Source: Fictibacillus nanhaiensis
Lineage (GTDB): Bacteria > Bacillota > Bacilli > Bacillales > Fictibacillaceae
NCBI GenBank assembly: GCA_017052515.1
Contig: JAFHKR010000039.1
Span: forward strand, 930,001-994,000
DNA: 64,000 bases
Direction of reading: 5' to 3'
Each line of letters begins with the position of its first letter. Within the stretch, counting starts at the first letter, position 1. The notes under the pieces were generated by a model. That model saw only the letters and a list, made by a program, of their open reading frames with translations, was not told where the DNA came from and did no database searches. Positions 29,500 to 37,292 of the stretch are shown piece by piece. Both the position numbers and the translations under genes were made by a program.

Positions 29500-30081
29500 A
29501 TGCAAAGAGGTTTAAAGTTAACAGATATTCTTATCACCATTGTAATCTCGATCGCATTTGGCATCTTGTATAAAATATGGGGGCCGCTCTACTATGCGGT
29601 TAAACCATTTGGTCTTCACATCGATCAGTTGATATACGGAATGTGGTTCATGGCAGCAACAGTTGCGTTCTTAATCATTCGAAAGCCTGGAGTTGCTCTT
29701 TTGGCTGAAATTGCTGCTTCTTCAGGAGAATTTTTAATGGGTTCTGAATTTGGACTTGAAGTATTACTATACGGAATCATTCAAGGATTGTTTGCAGAGT
29801 TGATCCTTTTCGCATTTCGTTATAAACGAGTTGACCTTTTTGTCATCTCGCTTGCTGCGTTAAGTTCATGTGCAGGATCTTTAATCATGGACTTTTACAA
29901 AGGATATATTGGTGATCTTTCAACATGGAACCTAACTTTATTTATCGTATTTAGAGTAATCAGTTCTATATTGTTTACAGGGGTGTTTGCCGTTTCTATC
30001 GTAAAAGCTTTAGAAGCTACAGGTGTAACAAATTTAGTGCGAGCCTCTTCCAAAAAAGATCACGAAGCATTAGATCAATAA
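29500..30081 (+). CDS. ykoE: ECF transporter substrate-binding component YkoE
   Basis: The 193-residue protein has five or six membrane segments. It is the S component of the hydroxymethylpyrimidine/thiamine-moiety ECF transporter. KIWGPLYYAVKPF near residue 24 and ASSGEFLMGSEFGLE near residue 72 are characteristic of YkoE. ATG at 29500, one base past the tenA stop, is preferred with CGGGAG inside tenA; a GTG at 29488 lies too close to that site. It works with YkoD and YkoC downstream. Confidence 0.9.
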   Translation: MQRGLKLTDILITIVISIAFGILYKIWGPLYYAVKPFGLHIDQLIYGMWFMAATVAFLIIRKPGVALLAEIAASSGEFLMGSEFGLEVLLYGIIQGLFAELILFAFRYKRVDLFVISLAALSSCAGSLIMDFYKGYIGDLSTWNLTLFIVFRVISSILFTGVFAVSIVKALEATGVTNLVRASSKKDHEALDQ

Positions 30082-30094
30082 CTGAGGTGGTTTG

Positions 30095-31528
30095 ATGACA
30101 ATCATAACATCTGTAAAAAATCTAAGATTGAAATTTCCAGGTGAGACAGAAATGCTGTTTAAAGATTTGAGTCTATCTTTTCATTCAGGTGAAAAAGTAC
30201 TTCTTCTAGGCACATCTGGTTGTGGTAAATCCACACTCTTACAAGTTCTCTCTGGACTCGTTCCACATACCATTGACATACCCATGAAGTGTGAGGAGAT
30301 ACAGATTCCTGATCGATGGGGCTTTGTATTTCAAGATCCGGATACTCAATTTTGTATGCCTTTCGTTGATGAAGAGTTAGCATTTGTTCTTGAGAACCTT
30401 CAGGTGCCTCGAGAGGAGATGACAAGTAGGATTCGTTCATTATTAGAAGAGGTTGGCCTTGAACTCGATGACATCCATACACCGATTCAACATCTATCAG
30501 GTGGGATGAAGCAACGATTAGCCATCGCATCTGTATTAGCACTGAAACCAGATGTTGTATTTTTAGACGAACCTACCGCTTTTATTGATGAGAAGGGAAC
30601 TGAACAGATTTGGGAAACGGTAAAAAGAGTCTGGAAAGATAAAACGTTAATTATCGTAGAACATAAAATAGAGAAAATCCTGGATTTCGCGGATCGTCTT
30701 ATTGTATTTACACCAGGCGGAGAAGTCCTTGCTGACGGAGATACTTCGACGGTTTTTTCTCTTCATAAGGAAAAGATTAAGAAGTACGGAATTTGGTACC
30801 CTGGTGCATGGGATGAATATAAACGAATACCGACCGTTGATAATAAGTTTGAACTGAGGAACACCATGAAGTTGAAAAATTTCAAAGGGTATCGAAGCAA
30901 GGAAAATAAGATAGTAGTTGATGACATAATGGTTCATTCAGGAGAATGGATCACGATCATGGGTGAAAACGGAGCAGGAAAGAGTTCATTATTGTTAGCT
31001 TTGATGCAGCTTATTAAAACATCAGGAAACTATTATTTAAATGATGTGCATGTTAAAAAAACGAAAGACATCTTTGGGCTGGTTTACCTCGTATTTCAGA
31101 ATCCTGAATACCAGTTCTTAACGCATTCTGTTTACGACGAAATAACATATGGTCTTCAAAAACATCAGGAAGAAGGAGTAAAAGAAATACTAACTTCTCT
31201 TGAGTTGACGAACAAAATGAATCAACATCCTTATAACCTATCTGTCGGTCAAAAACGACGTCTGAGTGTGGCAACAGCCTTTTTGCAAAAACCATCTATC
31301 TTACTTCTTGATGAACCAACTTTTGGACAAGACTCAGTAAACACGTTTAAACTTTTAGAATGGTTAGAACGAGAACGGCAAAAAGGGACGATTATACTTA
31401 TGGTTACCCATGATCGCCATATTATGGAACAGTTTGCCACTCGATTATGGGAAGTTCAGAACGGTGAAATTGTAACGGATCATCAACTCAAAGAAGAGAA
31501 GGAGCTTCTCGATGAATTCATTGTTTGA
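30095..31528 (+). CDS. ykoD: ECF transporter double ATPase YkoD
   Basis: The 477-residue fusion of two ECF-type ATPase domains energises YkoE. Domain 1 has Walker A GTSGCGKST, signature LSGGMKQRLAIAS and VVFLDEPTAFID. Domain 2 has GENGAGKSS, a variant signature LSVGQKRRLSVAT and ILLLDEPTFGQD. The second signature with V in place of G is a small departure from consensus. ATG at 30095 follows GAGGTGG. It overlaps ykoC by 17 bases. Confidence 0.92.
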   Translation: MTIITSVKNLRLKFPGETEMLFKDLSLSFHSGEKVLLLGTSGCGKSTLLQVLSGLVPHTIDIPMKCEEIQIPDRWGFVFQDPDTQFCMPFVDEELAFVLENLQVPREEMTSRIRSLLEEVGLELDDIHTPIQHLSGGMKQRLAIASVLALKPDVVFLDEPTAFIDEKGTEQIWETVKRVWKDKTLIIVEHKIEKILDFADRLIVFTPGGEVLADGDTSTVFSLHKEKIKKYGIWYPGAWDEYKRIPTVDNKFELRNTMKLKNFKGYRSKENKIVVDDIMVHSGEWITIMGENGAGKSSLLLALMQLIKTSGNYYLNDVHVKKTKDIFGLVYLVFQNPEYQFLTHSVYDEITYGLQKHQEEGVKEILTSLELTNKMNQHPYNLSVGQKRRLSVATAFLQKPSILLLDEPTFGQDSVNTFKLLEWLERERQKGTIILMVTHDRHIMEQFATRLWEVQNGEIVTDHQLKEEKELLDEFIV

Positions 31529-32309
31529 TGCCAAACACACATGGTTACACAGCATAAATCCTTCTCTAAAACTAGTAACGATATTGAGCTTATTCATAGT
31601 TGCGATCAATATTCACTTCCTGGATTTAATGGTTGGTTTTTTATGCGTGATCTTGCTATTGTTTATATTTGCTACAGGGTACTCATATAAACAATTATTT
31701 ATACTGTCTCTGCCTTTTGTGCTTATCTTTCTTTCAACTTCTTCTTCCATGATTTTATTCGGAAAAGGAGAAACGATTCTTTACAAGTGGGCATATATAC
31801 AAGTGTCGGAAGAGAGTTTAATACGGGGGATTCATTTAGGATTTAGAGCTTTGTCATTTGCTATGCTTGGCTTGCTATTTGCTTTAACCACCAAACCAGT
31901 CAAACTGTTTTATTCTCTCATGCAACAGTTCAGACTATCGCCTAAGTTTGCTTATAGTTTTATGGCAGCCATCCGATTAATTCCAATCATGGTAGAAGAA
32001 TATCAAATGATTATCAATGCTCAAAGAGTTAGAGGAGTAGAACAGAAGAACAACTTTTTAAAAAGAATGAAGAGGCTTGCGATCCCTTTATTATCACAGA
32101 GTATTCGCAGAGCTTATCGCATTGCGGTTTCAATGGAAGCTAAGCGATTTCAATCCGATAAAAAAAGAACGTACTATTATAAAGTTGGCTTTTCAAGAAA
32201 CGATCTGTTTTTTATCAGTTATTTTTTGCTCATGTTAGGTCTTATCTATATTCTTTCTATTCATGACCCCTTTCTTCCCAGTACGGATGTTAGATACTTA
32301 CCGGAATAA
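31512..32309 (+). CDS. ykoC: ECF transporter transmembrane coupling component YkoC
   Basis: The 265-residue EcfT-type protein has about five membrane segments in its N-terminal two-thirds and cytoplasmic coupling helices that contact the ATPases. RVRGVEQ near residue 174 and the later SMEAKRFQ are the two short Arg-containing coupling motifs (usually ARG). The start lies inside ykoD behind AAGGAG with eight-base spacing. It is the last gene of the operon. Confidence 0.9.
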   Translation: MNSLFDAKHTWLHSINPSLKLVTILSLFIVAINIHFLDLMVGFLCVILLLFIFATGYSYKQLFILSLPFVLIFLSTSSSMILFGKGETILYKWAYIQVSEESLIRGIHLGFRALSFAMLGLLFALTTKPVKLFYSLMQQFRLSPKFAYSFMAAIRLIPIMVEEYQMIINAQRVRGVEQKNNFLKRMKRLAIPLLSQSIRRAYRIAVSMEAKRFQSDKKRTYYYKVGFSRNDLFFISYFLLMLGLIYILSIHDPFLPSTDVRYLPE

Positions 32310-32342
32310 GAGACTGAACGTAACCGTTTCAGACTCTTATTC
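32305..32342. terminator. Hairpin between convergent ykoC and the small membrane gene
   Basis: AATAAGAG pairs with CTCTTATT and CTGAA with TTCAG, separated by one mismatch. There is no strong T-run, so termination is weak or factor-assisted. Confidence 0.5.
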
Positions 32343-32636
32343 TGATAAAGTTATGTTATCCTTGTGTTTAATGAGCTGGATATAGTTACCTACTTTTATT
32401 TTCATATATATAGCATGAGGTACTTGTAATTTCTGCCTATCCTCAAAGAATATAGTATATTGTGGTTGTGATATAAGTGAACTTCCCATACTTATTACTT
32501 TTTCACTTCTTTCTTTTTTTATAACATAACCTTGAAATTCGTCACTTTTAAATTCATCTTTTATATAACCAGACCACGCAAAGAACAGTAGAAATCCCGC
32601 AATAAATGTGCAAAATATCGAACTTACTTTTTGCAT
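32337..32636 (-). CDS. Small single-pass membrane or secreted protein
   Basis: The 99-residue protein begins with a short positive stretch and a hydrophobic segment (about residues 6-23, SSIFCTFIAGFLLFFAWSG). A polar extracytoplasmic domain follows with alternating beta-like character (GYVIKKERSEKVI, PQYTIFFEDRQKLQVP). I do not recognise the family; the C-terminal part could be a small OB- or SH3-like barrel. ATG at 32636 follows AGAGGTG with six-base spacing; a GTG three codons upstream overlaps that site. Its role is unknown. Confidence 0.6.
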   Translation of the reverse strand: MQKVSSIFCTFIAGFLLFFAWSGYIKDEFKSDEFQGYVIKKERSEKVISMGSSLISQPQYTIFFEDRQKLQVPHAIYMKIKVGNYIQLIKHKDNITLSE

Positions 32637-32733
32637 TTTATTCACCTCTGTTTTTAAATAGAAAGAAAAAAGAGAAAAATTGAAGGATTTGCTTGAGATT
32701 GATCTAATAATTACTGTGACAATAAGATCAAAC

Positions 32734-33336
32734 CTACCCTTTTTTCATCACCTTGTCATGCCATGAAGTAAATAATAATAAGGCAATGATCGAACCGATT
32801 AAAGCAAAAGACATGTCCCATTGTGCATCCCAAATATCTCCTTGTGAACCTACAAAATCTTTCGTTTCACGCTTTGCTATCTTTCCCGCAATCCATTCAA
32901 CAATTTCATAAAGGGCGGCAATTCCTAACGTTATACTTATGGCAATGAATTGTACCCATTTTCCAATGTGTAAAGGTGTTCTTACGAGAAGGATTTCTCG
33001 GATAACAATTGCCAACAAGCCTTTCATAAAGTGACCAAATCGATCATAGTGATTGCGACTTAAATTATATTGTTGTTGTAGCCAATCAAATAGTGGTACG
33101 TCATCATATGTGTAATGTCCGCCTATAAACGTCAGGATCGTTAGCAAAGCAATGATGCAATACGAAAGAGTCGTGAATCTTAATCGTTTATATAAGAAGA
33201 GTATAAAAATCAGGGCTACAAGAGATGGAGCTACCTCCAATATCCATATGGGGTAATGTGCTGGTTGAATCAGTGACCATAAAAAAAATAAGGAAACGAT
33301 GATTAATAATAACAGATGGATTTTATTTATTTTCAA
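32734..33336 (-). CDS. DUF2238 (YjdF-type) membrane protein
   Basis: The 200-residue protein has six membrane segments. The DUF2238 signature residues are visible: HYTYDDVPLFDW near residue 74, YDRFGHFMKG near residue 97, ALYEIVEWI near residue 141 and FVGSQGDIWDAQWDM near residue 161. Conserved acidic and histidine residues suggest metal or ion binding, but the function is unknown. TTG at 33336 has a good spacing from GAGGG; another TTG six bases upstream is too close. A related protein is encoded at 40431-41006. Confidence 0.75.
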   Translation of the reverse strand: MKINKIHLLLLIIVSLFFLWSLIQPAHYPIWILEVAPSLVALIFILFLYKRLRFTTLSYCIIALLTILTFIGGHYTYDDVPLFDWLQQQYNLSRNHYDRFGHFMKGLLAIVIREILLVRTPLHIGKWVQFIAISITLGIAALYEIVEWIAGKIAKRETKDFVGSQGDIWDAQWDMSFALIGSIIALLLFTSWHDKVMKKG

Positions 33337-33432
33337 AGGCAATCCCTCACAATCTAACAGTAGTATTGATATTAAGTTAGAAATGTATTCTTTTCTGTGT
33401 ATTTCACCATCTATGGGAGGATGTGATTAATC

Positions 33433-34308
33433 ATGCCTAAAAAAATTGCAGTGGCCATTCTTCATGGTATTGGAAATCAAAGTGAAAATTTTTCTGATTT
33501 ATTTATTGAGATGCTGACAAAAAGGTTTTCTCAACAGATAAAACCGTTTTACGCAACTCCCGAAGAAGAACTAGTGATTCAACCTATTTATTGGGGAAGT
33601 GTATTTAATGAAAAGGAATCACTATTATGGAAAAAACTAAATATAGAAGATAACTTAGATTTTAAGCAGTTAAGACAGTTTGTCATCCACTTTTTTGGGG
33701 ATGCAATCGCTTATCAGCCAGTAGTTAATCATAATCCGAATTATATAAAGGTTCATGAGGTTTATGCGAAAGGACTACGTAAATTAAGTGAACATGCGGG
33801 GGAAGATGCACCACTCATCGTAATTGCACATAGTTTGGGTACCGTTATTTCGAGTAATTATTTTTATGATCTACAGTTCATTTCTGAAAAAATCGCTGAA
33901 GATGTATTGCAAAATATGCAGAAGACTCCGCTAGAAAAAGGAGAGACTCTAACAAGCTTTTACTCATTAGGAAGTCCTTTAGCTTTGTGGAGTCTTAGAT
34001 ATGCGGATTTTGATAAGCCGATATTAGTTCCATCACCACATCTACAGAATCATTATCCAGAACTAAATGGTAAATGGGTAAATATATATGATAAAGACGA
34101 CGTTTTCGGTTATCCATTAAAAACAATCAATGACTCTTATAATCAAGCGATTGCTGAGGATAAAGAAATCAACAGCGGGAACTTTATAAGCAGTACTACA
34201 CCACTTTCACATAATCATTACTTTAAAACGAATGAAATCATTCATGACATAGGTGACAATCTAGCGGAGATATGGAAACATTTGAATTTAGCGCCTGAGC
34301 GAAAATAA
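33433..34308 (+). CDS. Alpha/beta hydrolase
   Basis: The 291-residue protein is a cytosolic alpha/beta hydrolase with no signal peptide. The oxyanion segment AILHGIGNQ is near residue 8, the nucleophile elbow AHSLGT near residue 133, a candidate acid in YDKDDVFGYPL near residue 219, and the C-terminal histidine in LSHNHYF near residue 256. The triad is complete. The substrate is unknown; lipase- or esterase-like activity is inferred. ATG at 33433 follows GGGAGGATG. It is transcribed alone and converges with the AbrB-family gene. Confidence 0.75.
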   Translation: MPKKIAVAILHGIGNQSENFSDLFIEMLTKRFSQQIKPFYATPEEELVIQPIYWGSVFNEKESLLWKKLNIEDNLDFKQLRQFVIHFFGDAIAYQPVVNHNPNYIKVHEVYAKGLRKLSEHAGEDAPLIVIAHSLGTVISSNYFYDLQFISEKIAEDVLQNMQKTPLEKGETLTSFYSLGSPLALWSLRYADFDKPILVPSPHLQNHYPELNGKWVNIYDKDDVFGYPLKTINDSYNQAIAEDKEINSGNFISSTTPLSHNHYFKTNEIIHDIGDNLAEIWKHLNLAPERK

Positions 34309-34356
34309 CAGTTCTTACCGTATCTGGACACTTCTTTCAAAACACACTAGACACAT

Positions 34357-34401
34357 AAAAACAAACATCCCATCATTCAGTAATGGGATGTTTTTGTTTT
34401 T
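34357..34401. terminator. Bidirectional terminator between convergent genes
   Basis: A long stem, centred on ACATCCCAT with ATGGGATGT and extended by A/T pairs, is flanked by A and T runs on both sides. Confidence 0.85.
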
Positions 34402-34415
34402 AATAAAGTGAAGTA

Positions 34416-35516
34416 TTATTCGTTTTTTGAGATTTCTTTATTCATTTGTGAGCGCAAAACCCATTTTAAGAATGGAGGTACAGCAAAAAAGATAAAAAGA
34501 ATACGGAAAAGTTGATAGCCTGTAATCATCGTAACATCCTCTTCTAACTCGTGTCCTATAATTCCCATCTGATCAGCTCCACCTGGTGCCATACTTAGGA
34601 AACTAGTAATGAAGGAAAAGTTAAATTGATAGGTTAGTAGAAGACTCAGCAGAAGTGCGATAGTTACTAGCATGAAGCCACTAAACACCGCAATTGGAAT
34701 CATTTTCGCTTTTTTTCTAAGCTTTTCAGGCTTTAATAATAATCCAATATAGCCTCCGATTAAAAATTGAGAAACATCAAGTATTGAACCAGGAAGTGGA
34801 GGACCTGTTAAATCAACTATATTTAAAGCTGCAATCCCAAGAATAGGACCGAGTAAAAAAGCAGTAGGAAGTTTTATTTTTTTTCCTATAAAAGCCATTC
34901 CAACAGAAAATAGTCCAAATGGAATAATCTGTGGGAAAAAGGAAGAAGAGGTTCCTTCCGAAATCACATCAGGAATAGTAGCGGAACTTCCTGAGGAAAA
35001 AATAGGACTGAAAATCAGAAAGGGAACAGCAAATATGATAACGATGAGACGTGTTACTTGAAAAAACGTAACGGTTGTAATATCAATTCCTTTAGTCTCT
35101 TCTGCAAAAGTAATAATTTGTGATAGACCACCAGGAATTGAACTGGTAAGTGCAGTCGGAAAATTGATGGATGTAGAACGAGATATTATAAGAGCCATGC
35201 CTGAACAGATTAATAATAATAAGATCGTCATAAATGCCATAGAAGGCAAGTGAGTGATCATAAGCTTTAACGTATCTTTTGTAAACGTTAAACCGATTGA
35301 ATAACCAACGATGATCAAACCCGTATTTCTTAAAAAAACTGGCCAATATAAAGGGATCCAACTTAGTTGATTCACAATCAGTACGGCAGCCATAGTACCT
35401 AAGAGCCAAGGAATCGGCCAATTAAACACATTAAATAAGAAACCCCCTAAAAAGGCAATTGTCATAGTGATGAAGAGTTGAAAACTTTTATATAGCTTTA
35501 AACTTTTAAATTTCAT
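34416..35516 (-). CDS. AbrB-family membrane transporter
   Basis: The 366-residue membrane protein is built of two copies of an AbrB-duplication domain, about ten segments in all. Paired glycine/proline motifs include WPIPWLLGTM near residue 32, TSSIPGGLSQ near residue 124, LPTAFLLGP near residue 215 and MAPGGADQMG near residue 310. The family was once labelled ammonia monooxygenase-like; it is now regarded as a putative transporter of unknown substrate. It is not the DNA-binding AbrB. It is followed on the same strand, toward higher coordinates, by the YczE-type gene. Confidence 0.7.
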   Translation of the reverse strand: MKFKSLKLYKSFQLFITMTIAFLGGFLFNVFNWPIPWLLGTMAAVLIVNQLSWIPLYWPVFLRNTGLIIVGYSIGLTFTKDTLKLMITHLPSMAFMTILLLLICSGMALIISRSTSINFPTALTSSIPGGLSQIITFAEETKGIDITTVTFFQVTRLIVIIFAVPFLIFSPIFSSGSSATIPDVISEGTSSSFFPQIIPFGLFSVGMAFIGKKIKLPTAFLLGPILGIAALNIVDLTGPPLPGSILDVSQFLIGGYIGLLLKPEKLRKKAKMIPIAVFSGFMLVTIALLLSLLLTYQFNFSFITSFLSMAPGGADQMGIIGHELEEDVTMITGYQLFRILFIFFAVPPFLKWVLRSQMNKEISKNE

Positions 35517-35612
35517 TGTATAACCTTCTTCTTATGTTTGCTTTCGTTAATTAATAAACTTTCTTATTTTTTTCTTCAAATCTACACATACACTTTGCGA
35601 TTCCACTTCTTA

Positions 35613-36191
35613 TCAAACTAAATAGGATTTTTGATAGATGGGACTTTGAATTAAAGTATAGATAAATGTGAAAAGAAAAACTGGCCCTCCAATAATGAGA
35701 CCGAGCAGTAAGACAAGGCACTCCATGAAGATTCGTACTCTACTAATTGAAAAGCCAGTTATATCTGATATAGATAACATCAGTCCATCTCTCGGACCCG
35801 CTCCTATTCCTGCCTCTGAATACATACCTCCACCAATTCCCATTAAAAAAATCCCTGCAAACAAGAGGGTTATATCAACTATGGTGTTCGTTGAATTAGG
35901 AAGTAAGTGAAGAAATAGAAAGAAGTCTACAAAAACGCCAACCAAAACTGCATTTAAAAAAGTTCCAATGTTAATATATTTCCGATTGATGATCATTGTA
36001 CAAGTCATTAATAGAAAGCCCACTATAATATTCCATATTCCGATCGTGAAACCAAACTGCTCATACAATGCAAGGTTCAACACGTCCCATGGGCTGATTC
36101 CTAAGTATTTTACTTGAACGCTCATGGCAATTCCATAACTAAAGATTATTAATCCTATAAAAAAGAAGATTAGCTTAATAGTAAACTTCAC
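35613..36191 (-). CDS. YczE/YyaS-type membrane protein
   Basis: The 192-residue protein has five predicted membrane segments. VKYLGISPWDVLNLAL near residue 28 and SEAGIGAGPRDGLMLSIS near residue 125 mark the YczE/YyaS family. B. subtilis YczE affects surfactin production indirectly, but the biochemical role is unknown. It is slightly shorter than usual (about 215), ending soon after the last segment. GTG at 36191 with GAGGAG six bases upstream is preferred to the adjacent TTG. Confidence 0.7.
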   Translation of the reverse strand: MKFTIKLIFFFIGLIIFSYGIAMSVQVKYLGISPWDVLNLALYEQFGFTIGIWNIIVGFLLMTCTMIINRKYINIGTFLNAVLVGVFVDFFLFLHLLPNSTNTIVDITLLFAGIFLMGIGGGMYSEAGIGAGPRDGLMLSISDITGFSISRVRIFMECLVLLLGLIIGGPVFLFTFIYTLIQSPIYQKSYLV

Positions 36192-36369
36192 CAATAACTC
36201 CTCTTTTCCAAAATAACCCTATAATTATCTTTGACTATAAAGCAATATGAGAAAAAATGAAAAGAAGTTGCTTACTATTTTATTGACATAATGACACTTT
36301 GTTATGAAGGATTTTACATGAGCGTTTGTCGAAATAGAATATCTACAAAGTAAAACAGGAGTGTGGACC

Positions 36370-36813
36370 ATGGAATCGATTAAGGAAGCAAGTGAAAGCC
36401 ATCTTGATTCATTGACGGAATTGGCTATAGCATTATGGCCAGACAATCAATTCAGTGAATTGAGAAAAGAATTCAAACAACTTCTAAATTCAGAAAAAGA
36501 TAAAGTGATTGTATATTTAATTCATGCTGAACCTATTGCATTTATTCATGTTTCGATTAGAAGTGACTATGTGGAAGGATCACGATCCAGCCCTACAGGT
36601 TTTGTGGAAGGAATTTATGTAAAACCTGATCACAGAAGGAAAGGGATATCAAACAAACTGATTACTCAAGGGGAGAGTTGGTTAAAAACTAGAGGATGCA
36701 AACAAATAGGTTCTGATATTGAGTTGTCCAATGATACAAGTTATCACTTTCATACGAGCGTGGGTTTTAAAGAAGCAAATCGTTTGATTGCATTCATTAA
36801 AGATATAAAGTAA
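36370..36813 (+). CDS. AAC(6')-type aminoglycoside N-acetyltransferase-like GNAT
   Basis: The 147-residue GNAT protein has the acetyl-CoA loop PDHRRKGISNKL near residue 94. Family features of chromosomal AAC(6') enzymes are HVSIRSDYVEG near residue 60, FVEGIYVKP near residue 82, SDIELSNDTSYHFHTSVGF near residue 118, and the ending RLIAFIKDI. Such enzymes acetylate the 6' amino group of aminoglycosides; the natural substrate may differ. ATG at 36370 follows AGGAG with eight-base spacing; three upstream codons starting GTG overlap that site. It is a single-gene unit. Confidence 0.75.
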   Translation: MESIKEASESHLDSLTELAIALWPDNQFSELRKEFKQLLNSEKDKVIVYLIHAEPIAFIHVSIRSDYVEGSRSSPTGFVEGIYVKPDHRRKGISNKLITQGESWLKTRGCKQIGSDIELSNDTSYHFHTSVGFKEANRLIAFIKDIK

Positions 36814-36866
36814 GTTTCTTTACTAAAAGATTGTTATTTACTAACCTCGTTTCTTCTAAGACAGTT

Positions 36867-37160
36867 GAATGGAGTAGAAGCTGCGTGCTTAGCATTTGAG
36901 AAGCTTCTCGCAAAGTTTGCGAGGAGGAATTCTTCTAACTGCGCCAGCATTTACTTGTAGACGTATGAGTAAGGATACTTCCTTGAGACGGGCTTTCCGA
37001 AAAGTAGAAGTAGCTCACTCGGCATTTATAAGAAATAAGTGAATGGGCTATGAAGGTATACTTTACTCATCATTGATCATTTATTTTTGACTCGAGTGCC
37101 TAGCCACTATAACTAATAGGTGAGACACTAAACAAGTTGCGAAAACAGCCTATTTAAAAG
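36867..37160. repeat. Second decayed dispersed intergenic repeat
   Basis: The gap between the AAC-like gene and the ykoS-like gene has no ORF. It holds CTCGCAAA/TTTGCGAG (36907-36923, one-base loop), a GGTGAGACAC segment like that at 2929, and gcgaaaacagcc near its end. These pieces recall the same Bacillaceae dispersed repeat seen before yhfW, but reordered or interrupted. I see no transposase remnant. Confidence 0.4.
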
Positions 37161-37185
37161 AATACACAGAATTGCGGGAAGCATT

Positions 37186-37212
37186 AAAGGCACATCATAG
37201 TGTCTTTTTTTA
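37186..37212 (+). terminator. Intrinsic terminator before the glycosylation operon
   Basis: AAAGGCAC pairs with GTGTCTTT (one G-T wobble), followed by T. It may end transcripts from the AAC-like gene or an unannotated RNA. Confidence 0.75.
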
Positions 37213-37292
37213 ATGGATAAATTTAGAGTATACAAAGTTTTTAATATGTGAAACCTGTTAATCGACTCTATTTAAATGATGGGGTGTTATGT

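Noticed and set aside
30159-31440. Minus-strand ORFs of 60-127 codons within ykoD
   Set aside because: They lie wholly antisense to conserved ATPase motifs and lack start signals.
35613-35690. Frameshift at the C-terminus of the YczE-type gene
   Set aside because: The last segment (FTFIYTLIQSP) still reads as a membrane helix in frame; the protein is only slightly short, so no break is claimed.
36814-37292. Insertion-sequence remnant
   Set aside because: No transposase similarity in any frame and no terminal repeats with target duplication; dispersed intergenic repeat fits better.
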